This document shows, piece after piece, positions 51,301 to 62,900 of a DNA stretch of 64,000 nucleotides (its first letter is position 1; the number at the start of each line of letters is the position of its first letter). Both the position numbers and the translations under genes were made by a program. Source of the stretch: Temnopleurus reevesii. Lineage: Eukaryota; Echinodermata; Echinoidea; Temnopleuroida; Temnopleuridae. The notes beneath the pieces were generated by a model. It searched no databases and was not told the DNA's origin. It saw only the letters and a program-made list of their open reading frames with translations. The stretch covers positions 39,203 through 103,202 of the forward strand of contig BQKZ01000618.1 of the NCBI GenBank assembly GCA_036244855.1, given 5' to 3'.

Positions 51301-51959
51301 AAAGATTGTTCCAAATGTGCAGATCTAGAAATATGAATATGGGTAAACGATCACAGAAAGATGGCATGAATATGAAAGCAGCTGTAACAATGGGGCCAAG
51401 ATAAACAGAAATCAGGTCGAAAGACATCTACGCTTGATCTGGCCTCCTCGCTTCACGGACGACACCGTTGCTGGGGGAAGAGGGGGGCAAGCTGGGCAGA
51501 CTTGAGAGTTTCAAGAGAGTCGATGGGGACCAACATGAGAGAAACAACACAGCCCTATACAGTCCCTATCGCGTTTGGCAAAGACTCTGTTTATATTATG
51601 ACAGGTTCCATTTTATACTTAAAATGTTTCTTTTCTTTTCAAACGTTTGTGCTCCAGAGAACAAAGGACTTGACAAGAAATTGAACCATATGTTCAAATC
51701 AGACTGATTTGTCACTTAAATTGGCAATGAATGGAAAGAATTAGTTCAAGTGTTTGAAATAAGAACAAGTGCAATATTCCCCTTTTCCTATTGTATTTTT
51801 CAAGTAAGCTTACCCCCTAATCTCTTTCAAGTCTAAACATCCATACATTAACAATGCTACTTAGGTCTATATTGATTAGAATCAGACATCATTCAAGAAA
51901 TTTTGAACTAATAATCTACAATAGACATTTACGCATAGAAATTGATGCGCAGATGATCT

Positions 51960-52220
51960 TGAAAATCATTCGAGCGGAAAATTTTGCAACTCTGCATTCA
52001 AGCACATCGTCCAACGTGAGGAGGCAAGGTCTCGGTCGACGAATCACAAATGATGCCCTTTCCTCGCAAAACAAGAGCGCATCAGAGGAAAAGAGAGAAG
52101 AATTTTTCGTTCTCCGGGGGCATATCCTCGAATCAGGTGGTCATGAAAGGGCTCTAATTTACAGTCATCATCAAAGTTTAATGTGGCCGGCCTTTGTCGG
52201 TGAGAGTAATTACCATTCAT
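51960..52220. promoter_or_regulatory. GC-elevated stretch, candidate regulatory module
   Basis: 32 of 60 bases at 52021-52080 are G or C, in AT-rich DNA, with a complex sequence. An ATCAAAG (TCF-type) match lies near 52170. An open frame of 122 codons on the plus strand (51854-52222) covers it but resembles no family. Confidence 0.25.
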
Positions 52221-55200
52221 GAGGTACAGACGTTGCGCAGATAAATATATCAACTAATGACTAGCAAGAAGATAGAGAGAGAAAAAATGGTTCGGCACAT
52301 CAAATATTAACACTTATGACAGAGCACCATTGAGATAAGCAATGAAATATTCAGATTACGGTGCATTTGATATTCCAATCAGCTTATAATGTGCGTAATG
52401 GTCTCAGTATTAACAATACCGATGAGCGACCGAAAGGACAGAAACTGGAAATACATTGTATCTAGAGAAGAGAAAATGAGATAAAATATAGATAATATGG
52501 AGATCAAAGGTCTTGCTAATTTTCCTCATTAGAAACAATAATGATCACGGGTAATTTGATACGGAATGAGATTTATTTCTCATCAAAGAGAAAATGGAGC
52601 AATTAGAAAGTATAAAGCTTCAAGGGCACAAGCAATTGACATAGTTTCTAGCTATGAAAATTAATTTTTCAAAAGAGAGGGGGAAATTGTATCATTGCAT
52701 CATTACCCCGATAACCCAATTTTCTTCCTATTGGAATCTAAACTTTTTTTCTGATAAGGAAATGTCCAAAGGTATATATTCATTGATATCTATTGTTAGC
52801 TCTAAATCATTTTACCTCTGATGATTCCAATGATAAAAAAACAACAAAATATGTCCGAATGATTTCAATAATATATTGACATTTTTAATCTCTTAATAGA
52901 ATTGAGAAATGAATGCATTTCATAAAGAATAGGTGCAATTGGATAAAAAATTCATTGCTTCCAATTACATTCGAACTTCACATTATTTAGCCATTTCTTG
53001 AAGTAATTTAAATAATTTCCACAACAATATAAGGGCCACCCAGTCATTGAATTCATTGATGTGTGAAATTTATTCAAGTGTTTAGTGGATACATGGTCAA
53101 GTCCCAGTATTTAATTACCTCTTTGTATACAGGGCAAGCCCTGAATTCTAAGAAAAAAGAAAACCCTAATCAGAGAAATCCCCCACAAACGCGATTGTCT
53201 GTTAAAAGAGAACAAAAGAAGTCTTTCTCAATCAGGTCTGAAGCTAACACCAGTCCACTCCTTTGTCCCAGTGAACATTATTCTTTCTTTCTCTTCTTAA
53301 AAACATCTTCATTGTTGACTTCTCCTAACTTAATCCCTGCATTCCACTTCAATAGTCCCATCAAATCAATAAATTCTTACACTTGAATGAGGAAGAAAAG
53401 AAACAAGATGTGTACCAGATCCTGAACTTGAGAGGTTTTATTTGTTCTACCAAGAAATTTGGCAGGGTCAAGATAATTCCTTTTCAGAGGTAGGGATTTT
53501 TCAAATAATTGCAAGGTTTAATTCAATTCTTTGGGGTGAGTTTTGTGTGATGGTTGATTGTAAGGTCTGACCAAAGCTGAATCATCAATAAAACAATCTT
53601 TTTTTTTTTGTACTAAAATGTTCCCATCAAATGCAAACTCTCTACATCAAATACAAACTTGCTGTATATACTCTCATTTTCTTGTTTCAGTGTGCATGTG
53701 ATCTTGTCAAGAACATTCAATGCATTTTGATGTCCTGAAGAATATCAATAAATGTTTAAATACCCCTGGACATTTCTATTTGGCACAGATGCTCTCTGAA
53801 GTGAAAGAAAAGATGAGACGAAATTCTCACAAAAAACATTCACATATATGTATTTATAAAGCTCAGAATTTATTCTACACTTGTCACATATTTGAAAATG
53901 TACATTGGAATCAAGAAAGGGCCCCAATAAGTAAAAATTTTCATGGTAACCTTCTAGATTGAAGACTTCAAAAATGAGACTAGAACCATCCCAACACCCT
54001 TTGTCCCATCAGTTCTGCCGACCCCAATGTCAATACCCCTCCTCCACCTCGAACAAAAGAGGGGTGCATTGTGAGGAGATAAGATTGGTTTAATTGTTCT
54101 TTTGTTGCCTCCTGCCTTCTAAGAAATAAGCAAATCAATTTGAATAGCATTACCAATGGCAAGGAGATGGGCTTGATACACAAGCACAATTTAGAGCAAT
54201 TATACAACTTGATCAATTACTGTATAAAGCCAATATTTTAGCGTACAGATATTTTCGCGATTTCTGACCAGTTTGACACATTGGCGTGTTCTTATTTTCA
54301 CGATTTTGACAATTTTTGTACACAAATGAATGTGCGTCATACAGAGTGGAAATCTTCTCGAGGCCATAACCGCGAAATTGGCGAAAGTAAAACCACTGCG
54401 AAAATTTCAGCTTATACAATAATAGCATTTAGTTTAGTACTTTGCCACCACTGTTTAGTTGCTAAAGGTAAACAACAATTTAAGCTACGCATAAGTAATA
54501 GTTTCAAACAATTTAACATCCCAATTTTTAAAAGAAATTCTTGGAGGAAATTAAAAATGTCTTGGAGATGCAGATTTTCAAACTATGAAAAGCTAATAGA
54601 AACTAATAATTGTCCTTCAATTTCATCATTTTTTTTTTACCACTTCACACGGGCATATATCCTTTACGCTCTTTAGGAGTATCTGAAACCTAATAGGGTA
54701 TCTTTTAAGGTTTATATAAAATGCTGGTAGTTTGGTGTTTACATGTACATGTACCCATCTCTATGAACAGTAATATCTGATAAACTGGTTGTAGCAACAT
54801 TTTAATTGTATGGAAATTACACTTACAATTAAATTTAATGTGTCAATCAAATATCTTTCACATACCATATAACTGGTTGTTCGAGTTTTACCCAAGTTAT
54901 GGCATCTGTTTAATGTACAATAAGTGAATTCCTCCCCATAGATTTATGATGTGCTGGTACAAGAAAACGGGATATGTTTACACTTTCAAACATATATTTT
55001 CTTTGTATGTAAGAAAGGAATGATTTAATTACTGCTTTGTGGATTAAATTTCCAACTGTTGACATTTTTGTTTGCACAAAAATATCATTATCTTTGTACT
55101 GTTTACTTTGTGTAGGACATATGGAATAATTTTCATGGTAAAATTTGCAATTTGCAATTTAAAGATGATTTGGTTGTAAAATTCTTTCTCTTAAAGTTGT

Positions 55201-58200
55201 TTTGCATTGTCATAATTTGTTCACCACAAATAAACAAAATTGTGTTAAAATAAAGCATAATTAAGACAAGATCTCATGAAATTATTTATCTAAAAGAAAA
55301 AAAAGCCAAGGTGAATTGGAATTCCTCCTGTTCGCACCTTGCTTTCCTCATGGTCACAAGAACTAAGAGCAAGGAGAAGGAAATGGAAAAGTAATCCATG
55401 CCGTCTGTCTTTCTCTTTCTGCCGCTGTACAGATGGCAAACCAACCAGCTATGGTGTCTTCAAACAACATAATCAGACATGAGATCAAAGGAACAATTAC
55501 ATCTACATGTTGGATTCGTGTTCGGCCGACCCACAAGATTCCTTCTTTCACCGCGGGGTGATAGTTCGGCAAGGACTTCACCAGATACATGGATACTTGT
55601 ATGAAATACAGGAAAAATGGATGTCAGTGAAGAGGACAAGCTATTTAATAGCACCTGCCAATTCAGAAAATAATGATCAGGAATTATAGAATGAGGTTTA
55701 TCTGACATCTGTCGTGATGAAAAATTATAAATAACTTGGAAGTTAGAGGTTAGCATTTGGAAGAAAAATAGGTGGAGATTTGAATTGGAAATGGAGAAGA
55801 AAATCTCTGTCAAAATATGGTGATGTTTTGGGGAGCTTTTGTGTTTCTTGGTTGACTTGGTTTGAATTGCTTCCTCCATGTAGAAAATGACTCAAGCTCT
55901 TGTGAATCGCTCATGCAAAAATTATGAACGTCAATGATCTTCCCCCCTTCCATCTATCTCTCTCCCTACTCCCCTATTTCTCTATTTCAAGTTTCATATC
56001 TCCTAAACTAAATGCTAAATCCTATCCCCTCTTCTTCATTCCAACTCATAGAAAAAGTTCCTCCATAGATATGTGCATAAACCATCACGGCCAGCAATTT
56101 AAAAAGAGGAGATAAGAAACGTCATAGAAACAGATTGAGAGAGAAGATGCGCTAACAAAGTGCAATTACCCAAGATTCCCCACCTCTCACAACGACATCA
56201 AGATTCCCCTAACCATTGAAGCGCACATGATGATTGTTATTGCATTATGTTGTTGGCTCATTCCTAACAATTATTATGGTATCTGGGCCAGTAGTCGATA
56301 CGTTTTCACAGTCACGCACGTCGATAGACCTACCAGAAGTGCTCTGCCCGGCAAACATCAAAAAGCCTACTACACAACAAAAGGCTGCCCTGCACAAAAC
56401 TGCAGGGAGAAACACATCTGGTGAAATCTTCCAGGATCCTCGATTCCACCGAACTTGTCTCTCCGTTGCAGCAGAGCGACCAAAAACAAACGGTGTCATT
56501 TCTTCTTGAGAAATCATCGAGAAATAATGACATCCGCGAAGACCTGAGGAAGTTGAATTGCTACAGAGAGGTTGCATGTACTATGCATGATAGAAAAACC
56601 TGACTTTGTGATTGAATTAACAATTAAATCCAAGTGGCACGACAACTTCGCCATAACACTCGCTCTTCAGACATCAAACAACTTAGGAATTAACTTATCC
56701 TTCTATTCAAATAGTTCCTTGATTTACTGTAGGCCCTACATAACTTTTCTTTTGCTCTTTCAAATAAAAACAAATAATGGAAAAATCATATCCTCTAAAT
56801 TAACTCATTTCATGGCCAAACAGGAAATTGATCATTCTAAGGGCACTTTTTTATTCCATTTCGAGTATTTATGCCAAAGTTCACTAAAAATTAAATTTAC
56901 CCTAACATTTTTACATGTAATGCATCCTCTCTACAGTGTATCTGAAGATGTAAATATTTGTTCTCTATACAGACATAAACAAGAAGTCATAAACTATAAC
57001 TGTAAAATCCAATTAGACTTGCTTCCATACTACACGACTACCAAACTTCACTCTTTCTTACAAAAATCATAAACAAATCAAATATTTCATACCTCACATC
57101 AAATCAGACATATAAGGCATTAACACAAGCAGGATGTAAACTTTCCACCGCATTATAAACATTTCTTTACTCTAATGTCATTAAAAAGTGAGACATTTCA
57201 CTTGACTGGTTTGGTTACAAACTGGTTTAGTTACAGAATCGTTAACATGTCCTCCACGAACACTAGATGGAAAAGACGGAAAGGGGGAGAGAAGTATAAA
57301 CCATTGATTCTTCAAGAGAATTACAACAATTTCTTTAACACAAGCAATCAGACAAGAGATGGAGAGGAAGAAAGAGAAACAAAATACGAAATGATTTGGC
57401 CGCAAACCCCAATTTTCATATGAAAGGTCACGTTCTGTAAGCAAACTGATCGCACCTCTCATCACAAATAATTGTTAAGTCAATGACCCCTATGGGGTTG
57501 CCAAGGTCAATGGTTGTGGATGACTGCAGGCTGGGAGACGTAACCTACAGGTCAAGTTCAATGTTTGGCAAATTGGCAACTCCTTCATTTCCTTCTCTTT
57601 TCATTTCAATCAAGAATCGTATATTGATGGTTCAGAATGACTTTTTGTTCAAATTCTTAAGTATTGTAAAAGAATACATTATGCGAAAAGAATAGAGATA
57701 GGCTACAGTACATGAGTAGCGATCTTGAAGATTTGCTTTGTAGGCCCTACATGTCTCTCAGATATGAAATTCAATAATCTTTGGCAACAACAAAGAACAG
57801 TAGTCCTTTGGCCTTATAATAATAAAATTATATTGAATTTGGTGCTCATACATGTACACAGGCAGTGTATACAGCAGTTACATGTATGAAGCAGGTTCAT
57901 GCAATTTATCTGATCGGTTATCTGCATAATTACCCAAATTGTTTTGAGAGCAACATGATGAACAATATACTAATTAGAAAGAGATCAATTGCAAATAAAT
58001 CAAAGGTCAGCAAGGTAAATGACCGGAATAAATGTACGTCTATTTAGCTTGCAGTTCATAAATGGACGAATGAGCTAAGGGTTTGTCATATAGTTAGGCA
58101 CTTCAGTCAACCTTCACCGTGATGGTGGCTTGTACAACTGTACACTTCTTGGTACAGTCATTACTTCACTTTCCAAGACAAGGATCTTACAGCATACAGT

Positions 58201-59329
58201 TTCACTGAATTCAACATTTATGAAGTAGTATCAAATAGCCACAAAAGAAATAGATAGATATGAAATGTTTGATTCATGATTGCAGTCTAAATGTTTGATC
58301 AACTTTCCTGAACCAGAAAGGGGGTATTTATGACCTCCTACTAACCTGCCAAACATTATTCTTTCAAAACCTAAGATTGAAATATGTCCTTTCTTTTTCC
58401 AAATGACTATAAATATTTTCATATTCAACCCAAACTTCCAGCCCATCCCTAAATAAATGACCATTAAATGCAGCCATAAATTTCTAATCTAAATATTTCT
58501 CTCCAGTGACCACAACATGAGCATATGGGTTTGACCTTCCCAACAATGGACAACATCAATAAACATCATTATGGATTGCTCCAGATCGAAAACTGACCAC
58601 ACACACAGCCAGAGTAGATGTCCCTGCGCATCATCAACCAAAGAAAGATAAATGGCATTTCACTCCACCATTCCTGACAGTAATGTTACAGAAATGCTTT
58701 GCCCAGAGCACTTCATGATAAACATGAAGACTTTGTTATTATCATTCCGTTTTCTTTAGTTTTATTTCATTTCGAATGTTTACAGTGGGCAGAGATTTAA
58801 AGTACATTCCTCTGGCAGTGTTTTGGATCAGAGTTTATGCCACACAGCTAAAAGATGACACAAGCCTTGAATGAAAATTATTTCTTTATTTAGACAGCTT
58901 TTGGAAGAAGGGCACTCTCTGTGCACCGATCTGAAAAACATATAAATCCAAACACATGTTAACAAAATAATCTTCAGGGAAATGTTTTTAATATTCAGTT
59001 TACAACTAGAACGATTTGCGGGAGATCTTCATTCCTTTATGATATTCAGGTAAACAATGAACACAGTCTGTTTAATGTCCTTTCATGAAAGGTATATAAG
59101 AAATTAGAAGATCCGTGATTTAACTGTAGAGAATTTAATGCCCCATTTCATCATCCAATCACACTGCTAGTGTATTTCATTTTCAACATAACATTCTCTA
59201 TTTGTATTACATTTAAAACATTCTGACACAGAACAAAAAACATTAATCTCCCTATTCAAAAACTAAATCCTTGTGCATGGAATCATTTACATGTATAACC
59301 CATTCCAACACAACCCATCCCTCTCCTTT

Positions 59330-59860
59330 CAATCTACAGATTCCTCCACTCTCAAACAGAAAATGATCATCCTAGATGAGACTCACACCTCCTCTTACCA
59401 GCCTGTATAACCCCTTATAGTTTTATCTAGCCCCTTCTCATACCCCGTTGATCCTCCAGTTCACCTCTAAATGCCCACCCCTCCTACATGTACCTCCCTT
59501 TATTAACCCTCCCACTCTTACAACCCATTGACCCTCCCATTTACACCTACACTGCCAATGCTTACCCCCTCTCACACCCAACGGATGCTCCCCTTCACCT
59601 CTAAATGCCCACCCCTCCTACATGTACCTCCCTTTATTAACCCTCCCACTCTTACAACCCATTGACCCTCCCATTTACCCGATCACTGCCAATGCCTACC
59701 CCCTCTCACACCCAACTGATGCTCCCATTCACCTCCTAAATGCCTACAGCTGTATCCCTCCTACCTGTCTTTATCACCCCTCATACCCACATTAACCCTC
59801 TAAAGTCACCCATAAACACCCCTCCCTCCTATATCTCCCTAATGTGCCATTTGAACTTGA
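59330..59860 (+). repeat. 134-bp tandem repeat, about 3 to 4 copies
   Basis: The marker tcacctctaaatgcc recurs at 59461, 59595 and (one base longer) 59729, exactly 134 bases apart each time. Copies one and two are nearly identical over more than 80 bases (ctcctacatgtacctccctt and on). Flanking copies are more diverged. The unit is C/T/A-rich with few G on the plus strand. Confidence 0.9.
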
Positions 59861-60358
59861 CCTTTAGTTCATCACTACACTCCCCAAATCACCTAGCCTG
59901 ACCACTACAACTGTCATCTTCTACATGTACACCCTAGGCCATTTTCACTTTACCAATCTGTCTCAAAATTTCATTTGTCAGTCGACCACAAACATAGGCC
60001 CTGACAATCTTCATCTACAAACTGTACATGTAAATTGCAATGCAACATGAAATGAACAGTAATAAATAGTGATACTTATTACACATTATAATTTTGTAGT
60101 AATCAAAACTAAGCAATTAGAATCATTAAAAGGGGAGTTATTTGTTCAGTATGTATTTGCTAACCAAAACTAGAATTAATTGCAAAGTACATGATTACGT
60201 TTTTTAATGTACAGGTACTGACATCTAATTCATGAATTTATTAAAAGATGTTGAATGTGTTGCTTTTTGGTCTTCATGGATAAGCATCTTTCACAATTCA
60301 TAAATGAGTGAAACCATAAAAGTTTGTTGACCTGTTAGTAACTGTGATAGTTTTAGTT

Positions 60359-60415
60359 TAAAAATAATAATAATAATAATAATGATAATAATACTTTGCA
60401 TTTATAAACAATCTT
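60359..60415 (-). mobile_element. (AAT)n tract, possible SINE 3' tail
   Basis: On the minus strand it reads tttataaatgcaaagtattattatcattatt followed by (ATT)n. The tataaat-then-(ATT)n pattern is like the tails at 34520-34552 and 14337-14390, but no tRNA-like head is present. It may be only a microsatellite. Confidence 0.35.
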
Positions 60416-60905
60416 TTTGCCTTTTTTAATTCTAATAAAATCTTTTAAAACATAAAACTGATTAAAACGGCAGCAATCATCTTTCAATTTTGGAAAAAGG
60501 AACAGTGTGTGTATCAAAATCAAAATTAAAAGAGGGTGGTGCATGATCACATCAAGATCTTTTAGTTAAAACAATTTGAAATGAGCCGTCCTTAACCTTT
60601 AAAGGAATTCTATTTTCATAAATCAATAAATTACTTAATAAAACAGAAGCAAGAAATCAAGAAATCAAGAAATTATAGTTAACTTAATAAAATTATCCTC
60701 CAATCATTTTGATTTGTAAATATTTGAATATGATTATATAGGGTTTAACAACTGTTCGAAAATTGGGAACTATTTCAAAATTTCTCACCAACAAATGACT
60801 CACTGACTCTCATTTTATAAAAGGCTGTTGACCTCATAAATGTTGTTGGTGAGCACTGCAAAAACTGACAGAGCAACTTTTTATGTGAAAAATATATTGT
60901 TTGAT

Positions 60906-60955
60906 ACATATTTATAAGCTAACTGAAAATACATATTTATAAGCTAACTGAAGAT
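60906..60955. repeat. 25-bp tandem duplication
   Basis: acatatttataagctaactg plus aaaat/aagat repeated back to back, with a single difference between copies. Likely a recent slippage or short duplication. Confidence 0.88.
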
Positions 60956-61329
60956 TTGCCATTTGTAGGAGAAAAATATTTATGGGCATCCATTAAAAAT
61001 TAAGTTTATTGGTACAAATATTTTTTTAACTACTTAGGAATAAGAGAATTAACTTTCATGACCATTTACCTAATTTTGAAAGTATCATAAACATAAGCAA
61101 AGAAAAGTCATAATCTTTTCACTCCATTCCAAATCGAATAGACTTTCAAGACTACTCAATAAAATTTTCCAGAGCTGTTAAAAAAAGGGAAAATAAAAGG
61201 CCTGATACCAGAAATAAGCCAATAAAGCTTAAAAGTATTTGCAAGGTTTTATATCTCCATTTCATTGCTGCTATCAAAAATTATTCACTGTGAGTGAAAA
61301 GCAATTAGATCCACACGACCAACATATCA

Positions 61330-61440
61330 TGAGCACAGCGGCACAGCGAGGTATGTAGCGGAACTCTCACTAGCTTCTACCGGGGAAGCACCCCGCTGGG
61401 CTGCTCGCTCCGCTGGCCACCAACACCGCACTGTGTATTT
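61330..61440. promoter_or_regulatory. GC-rich island close to exon 1
   Basis: 40 of 60 bases at 61381-61440 are G or C, the highest I counted in the introns. It includes the hairpin GGGG-aagca-CCCC near 61382-61394. On the plus strand CGAG|gtatgt near 61350 looks like a strong 5' splice site, which might belong to an antisense transcript. It could equally be a regulatory element or a repeat fragment. Confidence 0.3.
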
Positions 61441-62054
61441 CACCATTTCTAAGTGCAACAACCATGAATAGTGAACGGATCGGTAAACATGAGGCATGAA
61501 TTGAATGCCAAAGGATACATTTCTCAAATAATCATCGCAATTCAACCGTTGACTTAAAAGAAGAAACAATTAATGCTAATTGTTATTTTTTTTAGCCATT
61601 CTAAGAATAGGCAGAGTGAAAGGGGTAGCACAGGTAAACCAACGCACGATCGACAACAAACGCATAGTATCCAATGAAGCAAATAAAATATGTATTCTAA
61701 AAACTATTAATTCTATTATGAAAGGAAAACATATTTCATCAGAAAATGACAAATAAATGTAGTCAAGTTAAACTTCTTTGATTTGAATTCACAAAACTTG
61801 GTTTATCCAGATCTCACGCTCTTGAAAAAAAACCCTTTTTCTCAACTCGACTCCTGAACTGATGTATAAAAACTTTGTCAATCGGCACAAGGCCGTTCAG
61901 GTTGGGTAAACTCCAAAACTTTGGCAAAAGTTTTCGCGCCAAGAAAAAAATATCGCACGGAATTCGTTCTGAGATATTTTCAAGGATAACAGGTATGCAA
62001 AATGGATTTAAAAGAAAGACAGTGATAGTCAAAATCATTCAAGTTAATCCTTAC

Positions 62055-62452
62055 CTAGCAGTAGTGCAATCTTCGTAGAGAATATCGAACTGTTTCCTGG
62101 TCAGCAGCTTGCAGCGGTTCACTCCCGGCTGAATCGCCCCAAGTCCCCGCAGGATGCGTACCTGCTCTACGTTACAAACCACCGGAGTAATGCTCAATCT
62201 CTTCAGTTTTGTGTAAACCGTGTGTAGTCCACCCACGAGGTGCTTCAAAAACAATTCAAAAGCTTGTGGCAAGCAGATCATAACATCTCCATTTATGCTG
62301 AAACTGGCGATTTTTGCCCCTCGATATTCGATAAGTTTGCATTCGTTGTTAGCGGGATCATTGCTGACAGGCGGTGGGGTAGAATAGGCGACCCTGTCCA
62401 GCTTGTACAGCACACTGCTCAGGGGTACTTGAGTAGGAGGAGGGCTTCCCAT
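62055..62452 (-). CDS. dach: dach exon 1: start codon and the whole DACHbox-N (Ski/Sno/Dac) domain
   Basis: Codes for residues 1-132 plus two bases of codon 133. The ATG at 62452-62450 sits in a strong context (aaaATGg), and an in-frame TGA lies eleven codons upstream in the genomic sequence, so this is the likely start if the exon is contiguous. The first ~37 residues are a short Pro/Ser-containing leader. Residues 38-129 are the Dach winged-helix-like domain; recognisable blocks are ICLPQAFELFLKHLVGGLHT (59-78), the KLKRL..TPVVCNVEQVRIL core, and RGLGAIQPGVNRCKL (102-116). The donor is GCTAG|gtaagg at 62054, phase 2, and splices to C-AGT in exon 2, giving the family's A-S-S-R-P-G-R join. 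Oddity: the leader is far shorter than the long low-complexity N-terminus of vertebrate DACH1. Nuclear DNA-binding or corepressor role is by family. Confidence 0.97.
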
Positions 62453-62900
62453 TTTCAGACAATTCCAATCCAAAAGAAATCAAGACTTCCCAAACAAAAC
62501 TTCTTCAGACCGCGAAGCGATGCACGAATGAAACCACTTGCAGAGATGACAAACAGCGAACAGAGAATGCCGAGAAATTCGTAAGAGCAAGAGTGAGCGT
62601 CCAATAAATGAATTAATACGAACCACGCGCGGTGTCCCTCACAAAACTCAGCTGGTAGTGAAATATCTCGTCTGGCAATTTGTATAGAATTGTTCTTACG
62701 CGGCGGCCAAAGCGATCACGGTCTCGAAATGACAATAAATGATCCACATTGGTTCTTCGCGTGTAAATCCAAACATCTACAAGGGTCATAATTTGGGTCA
62801 CTCCACTCATCAAAAAGGGATGTACTAATTTCGTGAGGTGTGATCGCGCTTAACAAACATCGTTCTTACCCACTAAAAGCTGCCTGAATGAGCTATTACA
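62453..62900 (-). promoter_or_regulatory. dach 5' leader and possible promoter
   Basis: Sequence upstream of the start codon is less AT-rich and CpG-containing. On the minus strand there is a CCAAT box at 62752-62748 and a TATA-like ctatacaaa about 60 bases downstream (near 62686-62678). This would place a start site near 62650 and a leader of about 200 bases. A spliced leader from farther upstream cannot be excluded. The 66-codon minus frame at 62613-62813 is not a known protein. Confidence 0.3.

Larger units (their letters stand above)
43108..59329 (-). other. dach intron 1, fifth segment
   Basis: AT-rich, no recognisable gene. It contains one undetermined base (N at 43113), a purine-rich tract at 44738-44999, a C-run at about 46000-46010, a pyrimidine-rich tract at 46157-46735, and several GC-elevated patches (47700-47830, 48060-48310, 51960-52220, 56250-56470). 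The longest open frame, 166 codons at 56572-57072, has no family resemblance. Confidence 0.72.
59861..62054 (-). other. dach intron 1, distal segment next to exon 1
   Basis: AT-rich. It holds an (AAT)n SINE-like tail at 60359-60415, a 25-bp tandem duplication at 60906-60955, the GC-rich island at 61330-61440 and a consensus E2F-type site TTTCGCGCC at 61932-61940. The intron donor is gtaagg at 62054-62049. No second gene is seen. Confidence 0.75.
759..62452 (-). other. dach: dachshund-family gene, span of the coding part in this window (5' complete, 3' cut off)
   Basis: Six minus-strand exons (62452-62055, 14302-14184, 8887-8661, 4122-3885, 1738-1608, 861-759) join in frame to 1216 coding bases, i.e. 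405 codons plus one base. All introns are GT-AG and exon phases agree at each junction. Residues 38-129 are the Ski/Sno/Dac domain, residues 135-142 a basic RPGRPPKR motif, and residues 372-405 the start of the DACHbox-C. Known for the family: Dach proteins are nuclear cofactors that act with Six and Eya proteins in eye, limb, muscle and neural programmes; DACHbox-N binds DNA and corepressors, and DACHbox-C is a helical protein-interaction domain. The C-terminal exons are outside the window. Which paralogue cannot be decided if there is more than one; non-vertebrate deuterostomes usually have one. Confidence 0.96.

Noticed and set aside
56572..57072. 166-codon plus-strand frame
   Set aside because: Composition of AT-rich random sequence and no resemblance to a known family; not flanked by coding-like signals.
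62453..62473. Extension of the dach start seven codons upstream to a TTG
   Set aside because: No ATG there; an in-frame TGA lies just above and the ATG at 62452 has a strong context.
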